54,396 bases of DNA from Leptospira sp. GTDB taxonomy: Bacteria; Spirochaetota; Leptospiria; Leptospirales; Leptospiraceae. The translations under genes and the position numbers were made by a program. Position 1 is the first letter of the stretch. Each line of letters opens with the position of its first letter. The stretch is taken from NCBI GenBank assembly GCA_027531445.1, contig JAPZRK010000103.1, positions 1 through 54,396 on the forward strand. Direction: 5' to 3'. The notes under the pieces were generated by a model. That model was given only the letters and a program-made list of their open reading frames with translations, searched no databases and was not told where the DNA came from. Shown here one piece after another: positions 1-8,198 of this stretch.

Positions 1-691
1 GAACGAAATCATCACCAATACGAATCTGATCTGGATTGCGCATAGAGTCCCAAACTTCTAAGTATGCGACATTCTTCTTGGATCTGGCAAATTCAGAAAG
101 AAATAGATTAAAAATAGGAACAATACGGTTTAACTCTGGAACCAATGTCGGAGGAACGGCAAGGAAAATGACCTTTGTGCTTGGATTTTTGTTATGAATC
201 TTTTGGACGATCAACTCAACGTTCTTTTGAGATTGCGACAAACATTTGCTATAGATCATATCATTTCCACCTATCTCAATGATGATGGTTTGCGGTGACA
301 AAGTAAGGACATCTTCTTCGATACGTTCTAGCAAAGTTTCGGTCATATCCCCACCGATGCCTCGATTGACGATGGGAACTCCAGGAAGCTCTTTTTTCAT
401 TAGCTCTGGAACGAAACCTTGTACGAGGCTATTGCCAACAATGACAACTTTAGATTGTTTGATACTTTGGTTCTCAAGCTGGTAGACGAGCCTAGCTTGG
501 GTCCATATTTTTAAATACTTTTGAAAGTCTTTAGGATTCTTCCAACCAGTGTCTGCATGACACTGGAAGTCGGAATGAAAGTAGTCTTTAACTTTGTAAG
601 AGCGACAGGCTATCAGGAAGGAAAGAAGAAAAATAGTAGAAAGAATAGATCTCCCTCGGAATGGAAATCTATTCTTGTTCGGAAGGCTCAT
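1..691 (-). CDS. SGNH/GDSL-family hydrolase lipoprotein (3' end cut by window edge)
   Basis: The reading frame runs off the left edge, leaving 230 codons. The ATG at 691 begins with a basic N-terminus, then a hydrophobic stretch ending in the lipobox FLIAC, so this should be a membrane-anchored lipoprotein. SGNH-hydrolase blocks follow in order. Block I is VGNSLVQGF, with the usual GDSL Asp replaced by Asn but the nucleophilic Ser kept. Block II is NRGIGGD and block III is EIGGNDMI. The block V Asp/His pair would lie beyond the window. Family members are lipases, esterases or acetyl-esterases acting on envelope glycans or lipids; the substrate cannot be told here. The start overlaps the end of the upstream 59-residue gene by 23 bases, so the two are probably translationally coupled. 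The family call is firm and the function is open. Confidence 0.85.
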   Translation of the reverse strand, partial: MSLPNKNRFPFRGRSILSTIFLLSFLIACRSYKVKDYFHSDFQCHADTGWKNPKDFQKYLKIWTQARLVYQLENQSIKQSKVVIVGNSLVQGFVPELMKKELPGVPIVNRGIGGDMTETLLERIEEDVLTLSPQTIIIEIGGNDMIYSKCLSQSQKNVELIVQKIHNKNPSTKVIFLAVPPTLVPELNRIVPIFNLFLSEFARSKKNVAYLEVWDSMRNPDQIRIGDDFV

Positions 692-848
692 TCATTCGAA
701 AGCGTTTTTGCCAATCTTTGATTTGAGACTGTGCATATTCTTCCGTGTCACATATACGAAACTCAATAGGGTTATTGGTCGTAGTTTCAATGAGCTTGGC
801 TTCGATGTATCCATTCTTCAATTTGGTTGTCTCAATGCGATATCTCAT
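669..848 (-). CDS. Small hypothetical protein, 59 residues
   Basis: This is a short, charged, soluble protein with no recognised domain; most of it is hydrophilic, with a Gln/Lys/Arg-rich C-terminal half. I place the start at the ATG at 848 because a GGAG lies 7 bases upstream. A TTG four codons earlier (860) is possible but has no comparable ribosome binding site. It sits 22 bases after the symporter gene and overlaps the SGNH lipoprotein start, so all three are likely co-transcribed. Reality as a gene rests on position and start signal only. Confidence 0.55.
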   Translation of the reverse strand: MRYRIETTKLKNGYIEAKLIETTTNNPIEFRICDTEEYAQSQIKDWQKRFRMNEPSEQE

Positions 849-870
849 CTGTATCTCCAATTGCCAGGAT

Positions 871-2448
871 CTATTGACCCCTTATCTTGGCAATCTCTTC
901 TAAAGTCTCATCTTCTTTGTATTTTCCAAACAGATAGATCGCGAGCAAACAGAATGCAGAAGCAAGAGGACCCGTCAATCTTACACCCATTTCACCGCCA
1001 CTTTCTTCTTGTTCCACTTTACAAATGATCGTATCCACTTTATTTGTGGCTTCTCCTAATTTATTTTGTTCCTGAGCAGTGTTCTCTGGTACTTTTTGCA
1101 CTTCTTTTACCACATTTTCAGAAACAGATGGTGCAATAATTCCTGTTACATTGGGAGAGACGTTCTTTTTCTCTTCTGAATTTAAGCCGACAAGGATGAG
1201 TGAGCTAAATATAAGAACTGCGAGTGTTTGTCCCAATTTTTGCATAAAGGTTCGACCAGCGTAAAACAAACCTTCACGCTTCGAACCAGTCTTGAGAGCA
1301 TCTAACTCAGCGATATCAGCAAGGATCGCATTTGGTAAAATACCCAGAATGGCAATAGGTATCGCGGCAATACCAACGATCATATAACCTTGGATGTACG
1401 GTGAAATCGGAAGTGAATTTTTCCCAATAAAGAAGATAGAAAGGAAAAGTGCGAGAAAGATGTAAAATCCAAGAAGCACGGTCTTCTTTTTACCAATCTT
1501 CTTTGCTACTATATTGACGACAGGATAGAAAGCAAAAGAAACCAATAGCATAATCGTTAGTAACTGGGTCACAAAGTCCCGTTCCAATTGGAGGAGAACT
1601 GTCACATAGTATGAAATACCAGTGGTAAGTACTGTTAAGGCTAAAAAGTAACAAAGATCTGAGAGTGCAAAGTATTTGAAATTTTTATTTTTGAAGGTGA
1701 GAACAATCGCCTCCCGAAAGGGAACACTGGAAGCCTCCGACTCACAATATGTTTTTTCATGTATGGCAAATACTGGAAAATACATACAAATGGCCGCAAA
1801 CAAACAAAGAATCCCTAATGCATATTGCCTTGATATCAATGATTGTAACGCCGGATCTTGCGAATATACAAAGTTTGCTTTTAATATATTTGAGATGATC
1901 GGTTCCGTAGATGCAACAATGATACCGAGTGCATAGGTTACGGAAATATAAGTAGATAAGTTCAATCGTTCATTGGGAGTATGACCCAATTCTGGAATGA
2001 GAGCAAAATACGGAGTCACATAAACTGTGAGAAATAAATAGAATAACAACATAAACGTTGTCATCCAAATGAGGTTTCCATTGGAGATAAAGTGATTTGG
2101 TGGAACGAAGATCAACCAACAGAATGCGGCCGCTGGTAAGCCACCTAACGCTAAAAACGGAATGCGTCTTCCAAACTTTGATGTGAAACGATCCGAAGAA
2201 TTGGCGACGACTGGATCGGTAACCCCGTCCCATAATCTACCGACGGCCGCAACAACACCAATCGTTGAAAGTCCCCAACAGGCCATCTTTTCAATGAGAT
2301 CTGGAAAACAATCTTCACCCGCCTTAGGAGCCGGTGGTAAATAAAAGTAAACTTGGTGGAGTCCGATGATGTTGATCAAAGTAGACCAACCCAATTGACC
2401 GATCGCATAGGAAATCTGTTTGCCGAAAGGAAGAGAAGGTTTTTGCAT
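871..2448 (-). CDS. GPH-family (MelB-like) sugar:cation symporter, MFS superfamily
   Basis: The protein has about 525 residues and twelve hydrophobic segments. The N-terminal part carries the hallmark of the glycoside-pentoside-hexuronide symporters: a WDGVTDPVVANSSDR segment following helix 2 and a nearby GRRIPFL loop. Family members import oligosaccharides, glycosides or other small solutes with Na+ or H+; the substrate is not predictable. I prefer the ATG at 2448, preceded by an AAAGAGA ribosome binding site, over a GTG ten codons upstream that lacks one. An oddity is a hydrophilic loop of roughly 65 residues between the last two membrane helices, rich in Glu, Asn and Val, which is not typical of MelB. 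It starts 55 bases after bioB on the same strand, so it may be read through from the biotin operon. A role in biotin or precursor uptake would be speculation. Confidence 0.85.
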   Translation of the reverse strand: MQKPSLPFGKQISYAIGQLGWSTLINIIGLHQVYFYLPPAPKAGEDCFPDLIEKMACWGLSTIGVVAAVGRLWDGVTDPVVANSSDRFTSKFGRRIPFLALGGLPAAAFCWLIFVPPNHFISNGNLIWMTTFMLLFYLFLTVYVTPYFALIPELGHTPNERLNLSTYISVTYALGIIVASTEPIISNILKANFVYSQDPALQSLISRQYALGILCLFAAICMYFPVFAIHEKTYCESEASSVPFREAIVLTFKNKNFKYFALSDLCYFLALTVLTTGISYYVTVLLQLERDFVTQLLTIMLLVSFAFYPVVNIVAKKIGKKKTVLLGFYIFLALFLSIFFIGKNSLPISPYIQGYMIVGIAAIPIAILGILPNAILADIAELDALKTGSKREGLFYAGRTFMQKLGQTLAVLIFSSLILVGLNSEEKKNVSPNVTGIIAPSVSENVVKEVQKVPENTAQEQNKLGEATNKVDTIICKVEQEESGGEMGVRLTGPLASAFCLLAIYLFGKYKEDETLEEIAKIRGQ

Positions 2449-2503
2449 TTGTGTCTCTTTAGGAAAGTAGGAAGACACTATCTAACCTTGAAAAAAACGC
2501 AAA

Positions 2504-3559
2504 CTACTTTTTAAATTTATAAAGTTCGGGAAAGTTTTTTTCCTCATAAAGGAAAGAGTCTTGGAAGGACTCCCAACCTTCGGGAATTCCCTCTGTAAAC
2601 TCAGGCACCATTCCACAATCTCGTATCATCGACATTGTTTGTTCTGTGGCACTTCCTTTCACATTCAGGTATCCATCTGCAAACAATGAATTGGCAACAT
2701 ACAAAGCCATAGACTGTAGAGAGCCAAGGTGCCCTTCTCTACCGGCCCCCACTCGAATCTCCGAGTCGGGATTTACAAGCCGGAACAATGATAAAACACG
2801 AATGCAATACTCAGGAGTGAGAGGTGAGGATTGGATCGCATGACCTTTGATGGGAATGAAAAAATTAACGGGAATGGAAATCACACCTATGCGTTTCAAT
2901 TCAAAGGCGACGGATACAACATCTGAATGCTGTTCACCCATGCCAACAATCAAACCGGAACAGAGACCAATGCTTGCACTCGCCGCCGCCTCGAGGGTAG
3001 ACAAACGATCTTTAAATGTATGTGTAGAACAGATTTCGTTATAATTGGACTCGGAAGTATTTAGATTGTGATTGTAACGATCAAGGCCTGCGTCTTTGAG
3101 AACTTGTGCTTTTTTGTTGTCTAGGATTCCAGCTGATAGACAAACCTTCATGCCTAATTCGGAATTGATCCTCCGAATGGTGTTCGCTAGCTGATCGACA
3201 GCCTTGTCTGTTGGTCCGCGACCAGACGTCACCATACAGAAACGATACGCTCCACTGTCTTTTGCCTTTTTGGCATCTTCCCAGATCTCGTCTTGGGATT
3301 TGAGGGAGTATTCTTGGATGCCGGATTCTCCACCCTTTCTTTGGGCACAATAGCCACAATCCTCAGGACAATAGCCATTTTTGATATTGTCAAGTATGTG
3401 GATTCTCACCCGATTCCCGAAGTAACGGAATCTTGCTTCGCTCGCACGTGCAACTATCGACATCAATGGCTCTTTCGATTCCAAAATCGAGAGGGCCTCT
3501 TCCCAAGTGATAAGAGAGGGAGCAGATGAGGATACGGCGGGGGCTTCTTTTGCGATCAT
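2504..3559 (-). CDS. bioB: Biotin synthase, radical SAM sulfur insertion enzyme
   Basis: BioB converts dethiobiotin to biotin, the last step of the pathway, using a radical-SAM [4Fe-4S] cluster and a sacrificial [2Fe-2S] cluster. The 351-residue product carries the diagnostic CPEDCGYC cysteine triad (CxxxCxxC) near residue 65 and the downstream conserved Cys residues. The motif RVGAGREGHLGSLQ near residue 270 contains the Arg that ligates the second cluster. Length is normal for the family; about 20 extra N-terminal residues precede the conserved core. It is the third gene of a bioD-bioA-bioB run on the minus strand, 43 bases after bioA. No bioF is present in the window, so 8-amino-7-oxononanoate synthase must be encoded elsewhere. 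The call is secure. Confidence 0.97.
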   Translation of the reverse strand: MIAKEAPAVSSSAPSLITWEEALSILESKEPLMSIVARASEARFRYFGNRVRIHILDNIKNGYCPEDCGYCAQRKGGESGIQEYSLKSQDEIWEDAKKAKDSGAYRFCMVTSGRGPTDKAVDQLANTIRRINSELGMKVCLSAGILDNKKAQVLKDAGLDRYNHNLNTSESNYNEICSTHTFKDRLSTLEAAASASIGLCSGLIVGMGEQHSDVVSVAFELKRIGVISIPVNFFIPIKGHAIQSSPLTPEYCIRVLSLFRLVNPDSEIRVGAGREGHLGSLQSMALYVANSLFADGYLNVKGSATEQTMSMIRDCGMVPEFTEGIPEGWESFQDSFLYEEKNFPELYKFKK

Positions 3560-3602
3560 GATTGCAACCTAATGGAAAGCGAAGTTATTGTAAATGAAGA
3601 AT

Positions 3603-4919
3603 TCACAAAGAGAGTAAGGCAGTTGAGAGTGCCTCAAAAATCTGATCCAAGGACGCCTCAGCAATGAAATAGGACGGTGAGATATAAACCGTACTTCCCA
3701 AAGGACGTAAGATAACTCCATATTTGATCAATTCGAATCGTAGCTTTTTCCCGACCGGATTCAAATACTCGTCCTCACCCAAAACTTCTGGTAAATCAAA
3801 CGCACAAATGGCACCCAATACTCGTGGAGACAATATTCGGTCTGGAAATTTTTCCTTTAATGAATCCAGTCTTTCCATTAAACCCTTTTCCAGTTGTCTA
3901 ACGCGCGATAACCCATCCGAAACAAGGATGTCAACACTTGCGACTCCTGCACTACAGGCAATCGGATTGCCTGTCATAGTGTGGGCATGGAAAAAAGAAG
4001 AATACGGATCGGAAGATAAAAACGATTCATAAATTTTTGAAGAAACAAGTGTGGCGGCAAGTGGCAATGCTCCGCCTGTCAAACCTTTGGCGAGGGCAAC
4101 CAGATCTGGTACAATACCTGCCTTTTGGAAAGCAAAGTATTCACCAGTTCTACCCATACCTGTAAATACTTCATCTAGTATGAGTAAGACATCACGATCG
4201 CTTGCAAGAGCTCGCAGTTTTTTTAAAACCTTCTCATCATAAAAAATCATACCACTCGCACCAAATACAAGTGGTTCAATGACAATCCCTGCGTATTCTT
4301 CAGATCTTGTCGCCAATTCTTTCTCTAGATCACTTAGACACTCCACTTGGCATGTCTCCGGTTTTTGTTTCCACTTGCATTGATGGCAATTGGGCGCATC
4401 AAATTCCTTAGTCGGAAATCGCAGTTTTGAAAAAATCCGGTTGAAGTAGGTAACTCCGGATACATTCATCGCTCCGATACTATCACCGTGATAAGAGGCT
4501 GAAAATGTAATAAACTTGCTCTTCGATACTTCTTTGCTAGATGATCGATTCTGAATGTATTGTACAGCCATTTTAAGTGCCACTTCGATCGCATTTGAAC
4601 CATTATCCGAATAGAATACTTTGCAAAAATCACCAGAAGCCAATCCAATTAATTTTTTAGCTAAGGATTCTGCAGGCTCATGAATGAATCCTGCTAGCAT
4701 AACATGATCTAGCTGAAGGGCTTGTTGGGTGATCGCTTCGACGATCTTGGGATGGCAGTGTCCATAGATAGATGTCCACCAAGAAGCGATACCATCAATG
4801 TATGTATTCCCAGCGTTATCATACAGAAATTCATCCTTTGCTTTTGTAATTTGCAGGAGAGGTTCTTCTGCTGTTTGGATGGTAAGTGGAATCCAAACCG
4901 ATGTCTCCTTTGGAATCAA
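3603..4919 (-). CDS. bioA: Adenosylmethionine-8-amino-7-oxononanoate aminotransferase
   Basis: BioA makes 7,8-diaminononanoate from KAPA, using S-adenosylmethionine as amino donor and PLP as cofactor. The 438-residue protein shows class-III aminotransferase motifs: GSNAIEVALKMA for phosphate binding, SYHGDSIGAM, LILDEVFTGMGRTG with the PLP-contacting Asp, and LAKGLTGGALPLA containing the Schiff-base Lys. The start is a TTG at 4919 overlapping the bioD stop codon. A GGTGA-type ribosome site lies within the end of bioD, which implies translational coupling of BioD and BioA. Length is normal and I see no disrupted motif. It acts in the cytoplasm between BioF (not in this window) and BioD. Confidence 0.96.
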   Translation of the reverse strand: MIPKETSVWIPLTIQTAEEPLLQITKAKDEFLYDNAGNTYIDGIASWWTSIYGHCHPKIVEAITQQALQLDHVMLAGFIHEPAESLAKKLIGLASGDFCKVFYSDNGSNAIEVALKMAVQYIQNRSSSKEVSKSKFITFSASYHGDSIGAMNVSGVTYFNRIFSKLRFPTKEFDAPNCHQCKWKQKPETCQVECLSDLEKELATRSEEYAGIVIEPLVFGASGMIFYDEKVLKKLRALASDRDVLLILDEVFTGMGRTGEYFAFQKAGIVPDLVALAKGLTGGALPLAATLVSSKIYESFLSSDPYSSFFHAHTMTGNPIACSAGVASVDILVSDGLSRVRQLEKGLMERLDSLKEKFPDRILSPRVLGAICAFDLPEVLGEDEYLNPVGKKLRFELIKYGVILRPLGSTVYISPSYFIAEASLDQIFEALSTALLSL

Positions 4920-5617
4920 AGGATATCACCGATATCCATCAATGATTCTATCAACAACCGATCAACATCAAAATAAGAATTGGCATATTGTTGAAACTCT
5001 AGTGGTTCCAATTTTTGCGTAGGGAAATGAGTTTCTCCTAAACATGGCACTCCACCAAACTTCTGTATACTTTCGATATTGCTTGGGATCAGTTCATTCT
5101 CTGGCCCGACCATGTAAAATCCAACGACGGGGATAAACCTTTGCAATAAACACTCTAAAGTCAAAAGAGAATGGTTGATGGTTCCCAATTCCGTAGAGCA
5201 GACAACCACTACTTTCAAATTTGATTCACGCATCCATTGCCAACTGAGGTAGGTATCCGTAAGCGGTACAAAAACACCCCCAGCACCTTCAATCAAAACA
5301 GGCTCCTCACGGACGGATGCAATCGATTGGTTTAAATATTTGAGATCAATTTCTGTATTTTCTTTTTTTGCTGAATGGTGAGGGCTGGAAGGATGCTTAA
5401 ATTTATAGAGTGGTTCTAAAAAGTGACTTTGATCACAATGCGTCACCTTCTTGACAAGGGTTGTATCATCATGCTCTTCTGTGCCTGTTTGTACTGGCTT
5501 CCAATACTTAAAGCCGTGGCTTTTGGCATATTTCGCCAAAAATAAGGAAGAAAAATAGGTCTTTCCTACGTCCGTTCCTGTCCCTGTAACGATAAAAGCT
5601 TGGCTCACAATTCTCAA
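4916..5617 (-). CDS. bioD: Dethiobiotin synthetase
   Basis: BioD closes the ureido ring of dethiobiotin from diaminononanoate, CO2 and ATP. The 233-residue protein begins with the P-loop TGTGTDVGKTYFSS, the family signature, and has PVQTGTEEHDDTT and EGAGGVFVPLT motifs that bind substrate and Mg-ATP. It is the first gene of the operon. The start is taken as TTG at 5617; a GTG at 5608, three codons on, is about equally plausible because neither has a strong ribosome site. The 50-base gap to the divergently transcribed cyclic-nucleotide-binding gene must hold the operon promoter. I see no canonical BirA-type operator there. Confidence 0.95.
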   Translation of the reverse strand: MRIVSQAFIVTGTGTDVGKTYFSSLFLAKYAKSHGFKYWKPVQTGTEEHDDTTLVKKVTHCDQSHFLEPLYKFKHPSSPHHSAKKENTEIDLKYLNQSIASVREEPVLIEGAGGVFVPLTDTYLSWQWMRESNLKVVVVCSTELGTINHSLLTLECLLQRFIPVVGFYMVGPENELIPSNIESIQKFGGVPCLGETHFPTQKLEPLEFQQYANSYFDVDRLLIESLMDIGDIL

Positions 5618-5667
5618 GATTTTTCAATTCCGAGTCCCGTCTATCCGATTTATATAGTAGAGGCACT

Positions 5668-6192
5668 ATGCAACTCCCCCTTTGGAAATCCATTCTCAAA
5701 CGCGACGATAATCCCATTACAGAAATATCCGCATTTCTGCGTGAAACTGCAATCTTCCAAGGAATGTCACGAAGAACCTTAAGGGAAGTGGCTAGACTGA
5801 TTCATAAACGAAAGTACTACGCTGGAGAAACCATCTTCTTTCAAAGCCAAGCAGGAACCGGAGTGTATTTAATCTTAAGTGGAAAGGTAGAGATCTCCTC
5901 GCAAAGAGAAGGTGTGACACTAAAGCTCGCCGAACTCGAAAAAGGTTCATTTTTTGGCGAACTTGCTCTCTTTCAAGAAGTACCGCGTTCGGCAACTGCC
6001 GTCGCCTCTGTAGATTCGATACTTCTGGGATTCTTTCAACCAGAACTAAAAACACTGCTGGAAACAAAACCAAGGGTGGGCAATGAACTACTTCTTGGAT
6101 TTGCAGGTATTATTGCTGACCGTCTTCGCAAAACAAACGATACACTAGAAGCGGCTTACTTTAAAAGCAAACGGGAAAAAAATAAAACATGA
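5668..6192 (+). CDS. Cyclic-nucleotide-binding (CNB) domain protein
   Basis: The 174-residue protein is essentially one CNB fold. Residues about 25-130 contain the beta-roll pattern ending in the phosphate-binding cassette FFGELALFQEVPRSATAVA. This has the Gly-Glu and Arg-Ser-Ala residues that contact cAMP or cGMP in CRP-type domains. There is no helix-turn-helix after the fold; a short charged helix (FKSKREKNK) ends the protein, so it is not a CRP transcription factor. It may be a stand-alone cyclic-nucleotide sensor acting on a partner. The ATG has GAGG a few bases upstream. The gene overlaps the next permease gene by four bases (ATGA), suggesting that the sensor modulates or is co-made with that permease. 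Confidence 0.88.
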   Translation: MQLPLWKSILKRDDNPITEISAFLRETAIFQGMSRRTLREVARLIHKRKYYAGETIFFQSQAGTGVYLILSGKVEISSQREGVTLKLAELEKGSFFGELALFQEVPRSATAVASVDSILLGFFQPELKTLLETKPRVGNELLLGFAGIIADRLRKTNDTLEAAYFKSKREKNKT

Positions 6193-7241
6193 ATACGAGT
6201 CAGATCTCGGCAATTATACTTAGGTATTCCTTTTTTATCCTTGTTGGCCTTACCATAGTTATAGGTGCGATCGGAATTAAATTTCTTGCGATTCCGATTC
6301 TAATCTCTGGAATCCATTTTTATGTTTTTCATTCTGTAGTGGATCATTTAGAATCGAGAGGTGTTCCCAGATGGAGCACAATTATTGTGATCTTCAGTAT
6401 TTTGATTTCTTTTGCGTATTGGTTTCTTGCATTTTATCTGCCACAGCTGTTTGATAGCGCCCAACCAGTCATCGCAGAATGGTCACAAAAAATGGATGAC
6501 CCAAACTTTCAGTTGATCGATCTCAACACTCTCCCGATCATCTCAAAAAATCCAGAGCTCTGGAAAAAAATCATCCATCCTGAAAATGTGGCAAAATTGG
6601 TAACCAATTCCTTGGAAACATTTTTACAAGATTTGGTTCTTATGATTCCAACTTTTATTAGTTGGATGATCATCATTCCCATCATCAGTTTCTTTCTTTT
6701 GTTAGATGCAAATCTTATTTATAAAACAATGATTAGCTTTATACCCAACCGATTTTTTGAAATGTTTTTGATGATCTTTTATAAAGTGAATGAGCAGATC
6801 ACAAATTATTTAAAAAGTTTAGTCATCCAGTGCAGCATCATGGCTGTCATTGCTTCTTTAGGCTTCTATTTGGTGGATGTGAAATTGTTTTTTCTGTTTG
6901 GTGTATTTTTGGGAATTGCAAATTCTGTTCCCTACATCGGCCCACTCCTGGGAGTCATCCCTCCTGTTGCCTTTGCCCTTCTATTTCCCGAACAATCGCC
7001 AGGGATCGGTTCTATTTTTGCCGTGGTGGGTGTTGCCCAACTTGTTGATAATGCCATCGTTCAACCAGTTGTAATCGCAAACGCAGTTTCACTCCATCCG
7101 CTCGCCATTATGATTGGAATTGCGGTAGGTGGGAATTTTTTTGGAATATTTGGAATGTTACTTGCGATTCCTGTTATCTCGATTCTGAAAGTCACGATAG
7201 GAATTCTCTATGAATCACTCAAAGAGAATCAGATCATTTAA
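6189..7241 (+). CDS. AI-2E transporter-family (PerM/TqsA-like) membrane protein
   Basis: This is a 350-residue integral membrane protein with about seven or eight hydrophobic segments. The C-terminal half shows the conserved family block: GIANSVPYIGPLLGVIPP, followed by a segment with QLVDNAIVQPVV and VGGNFFGIFGMLLAIPV. Members include TqsA (autoinducer-2 export), Na+/H+ antiporters and permeases of unknown cargo, so the substrate is unassigned. The gene starts at the ATGA overlap with the preceding cyclic-nucleotide-binding gene, making a two-gene operon. It converges with the DMT-family gene that ends only seven bases away. Confidence 0.88.
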   Translation: MNTSQISAIILRYSFFILVGLTIVIGAIGIKFLAIPILISGIHFYVFHSVVDHLESRGVPRWSTIIVIFSILISFAYWFLAFYLPQLFDSAQPVIAEWSQKMDDPNFQLIDLNTLPIISKNPELWKKIIHPENVAKLVTNSLETFLQDLVLMIPTFISWMIIIPIISFFLLLDANLIYKTMISFIPNRFFEMFLMIFYKVNEQITNYLKSLVIQCSIMAVIASLGFYLVDVKLFFLFGVFLGIANSVPYIGPLLGVIPPVAFALLFPEQSPGIGSIFAVVGVAQLVDNAIVQPVVIANAVSLHPLAIMIGIAVGGNFFGIFGMLLAIPVISILKVTIGILYESLKENQII

Positions 7242-7248
7242 GAAAAAT

Positions 7249-8154
7249 TTAGTTTTGGAAGGATTTTAATTCAGAAAGAAGAATGCCGGAGAGCACAAGC
7301 AGGCATCCTACTATACCGATAGAAGTCAATGTCTCACCTAAAATAAAATAGGCGAGACCAAATGAAAAAACTGGCTCAAGTGAAAACAACACACCAGCCC
7401 GAGTCGCAGAAACTAACTTTTGGTAGCGAGCTTGTAGCTGAGCTGTAAGTATTGTCGCAAAAAATGCAGTATAAATCGCCCCTACCCAAAACTTATAATC
7501 CAATTTAATGGAAGCAAATGAAACAGAGAGATCATTTTCAACCAAAACCGCAAATGAAGAAAGTATCGCGATCAATAAAATTTCCATGGATACAATGATT
7601 GGAACAGGAATCGTTCGGCTATAGATATCAATGAGTATGATATAGATAGCAAAGAAAAAAGCACTAACTAGCGTAAGTAGATCACCTTCAGAAATCTCCT
7701 GCCCCTCTAAAATTTGAGAAAAATCTCTTCCATTATTTGAAATGAAGAACAGACCAGAAAAAACAAGAAAGACTGCAAACCAAAGTCGAATAGACGGAAA
7801 ACTTCTCTCGATAAGAATGGAGAGAAGTGGGACAAAGATAACGTAAGAACCAGTTATAAATCCTGATTGAGTAGCGGATGTTGTAGTGAGCCCGATGGTT
7901 TGTAATCCATAACCAATCAATGCCGAGATTGCAATGAGTAAGGCAGGGAATATATAATTTTTCTTTAGATTCTCTTTTCGAAATAAAACTTTTGAATATA
8001 GCAGAAGTATTGCAAGACCTGCGAGCCAAAATCGAATGGATATAAATAAGAATGGCGGGACTGATTCTAAAGCAAGTTTGATGGCAACGAAAGTTCCTCC
8101 CCAAAATAAAGCGGCAAGAATGAGAAAAAACTCTGGCGGAAGTTTGATTTTCAC
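7249..8154 (-). CDS. EamA/DMT-family transporter (RhaT/YdcZ-type permease)
   Basis: The 301-residue protein has ten predicted hydrophobic segments in two EamA repeats. Each repeat shows the family pattern: an N-terminal FWGGTFVAIKLALE motif, and in the second repeat LFSLEPVFSFGLAYFILGETLT. Members export or import small metabolites such as amino acids or nucleosides; nothing here narrows the cargo. The start is a GTG at 8154. The gene is transcribed divergently from the methyltransferase gene at 8199 with about 44 bases between them, and converges with the AI-2E family gene. A second, only distantly similar EamA protein occurs at 10081. Confidence 0.86.
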   Translation of the reverse strand: MKIKLPPEFFLILAALFWGGTFVAIKLALESVPPFLFISIRFWLAGLAILLLYSKVLFRKENLKKNYIFPALLIAISALIGYGLQTIGLTTTSATQSGFITGSYVIFVPLLSILIERSFPSIRLWFAVFLVFSGLFFISNNGRDFSQILEGQEISEGDLLTLVSAFFFAIYIILIDIYSRTIPVPIIVSMEILLIAILSSFAVLVENDLSVSFASIKLDYKFWVGAIYTAFFATILTAQLQARYQKLVSATRAGVLFSLEPVFSFGLAYFILGETLTSIGIVGCLLVLSGILLSELKSFQN

Positions 8155-8198
8155 TAGAAGCTCACTCTTTTCTACCGATCATTTTGTTCAAGGAAAAC

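Noticed and set aside
5618..5667. Search for a BirA- or BioR-type operator upstream of bioD
   Set aside because: No convincing inverted pair of either known type in the 50-base gap; AT-rich sequence only.
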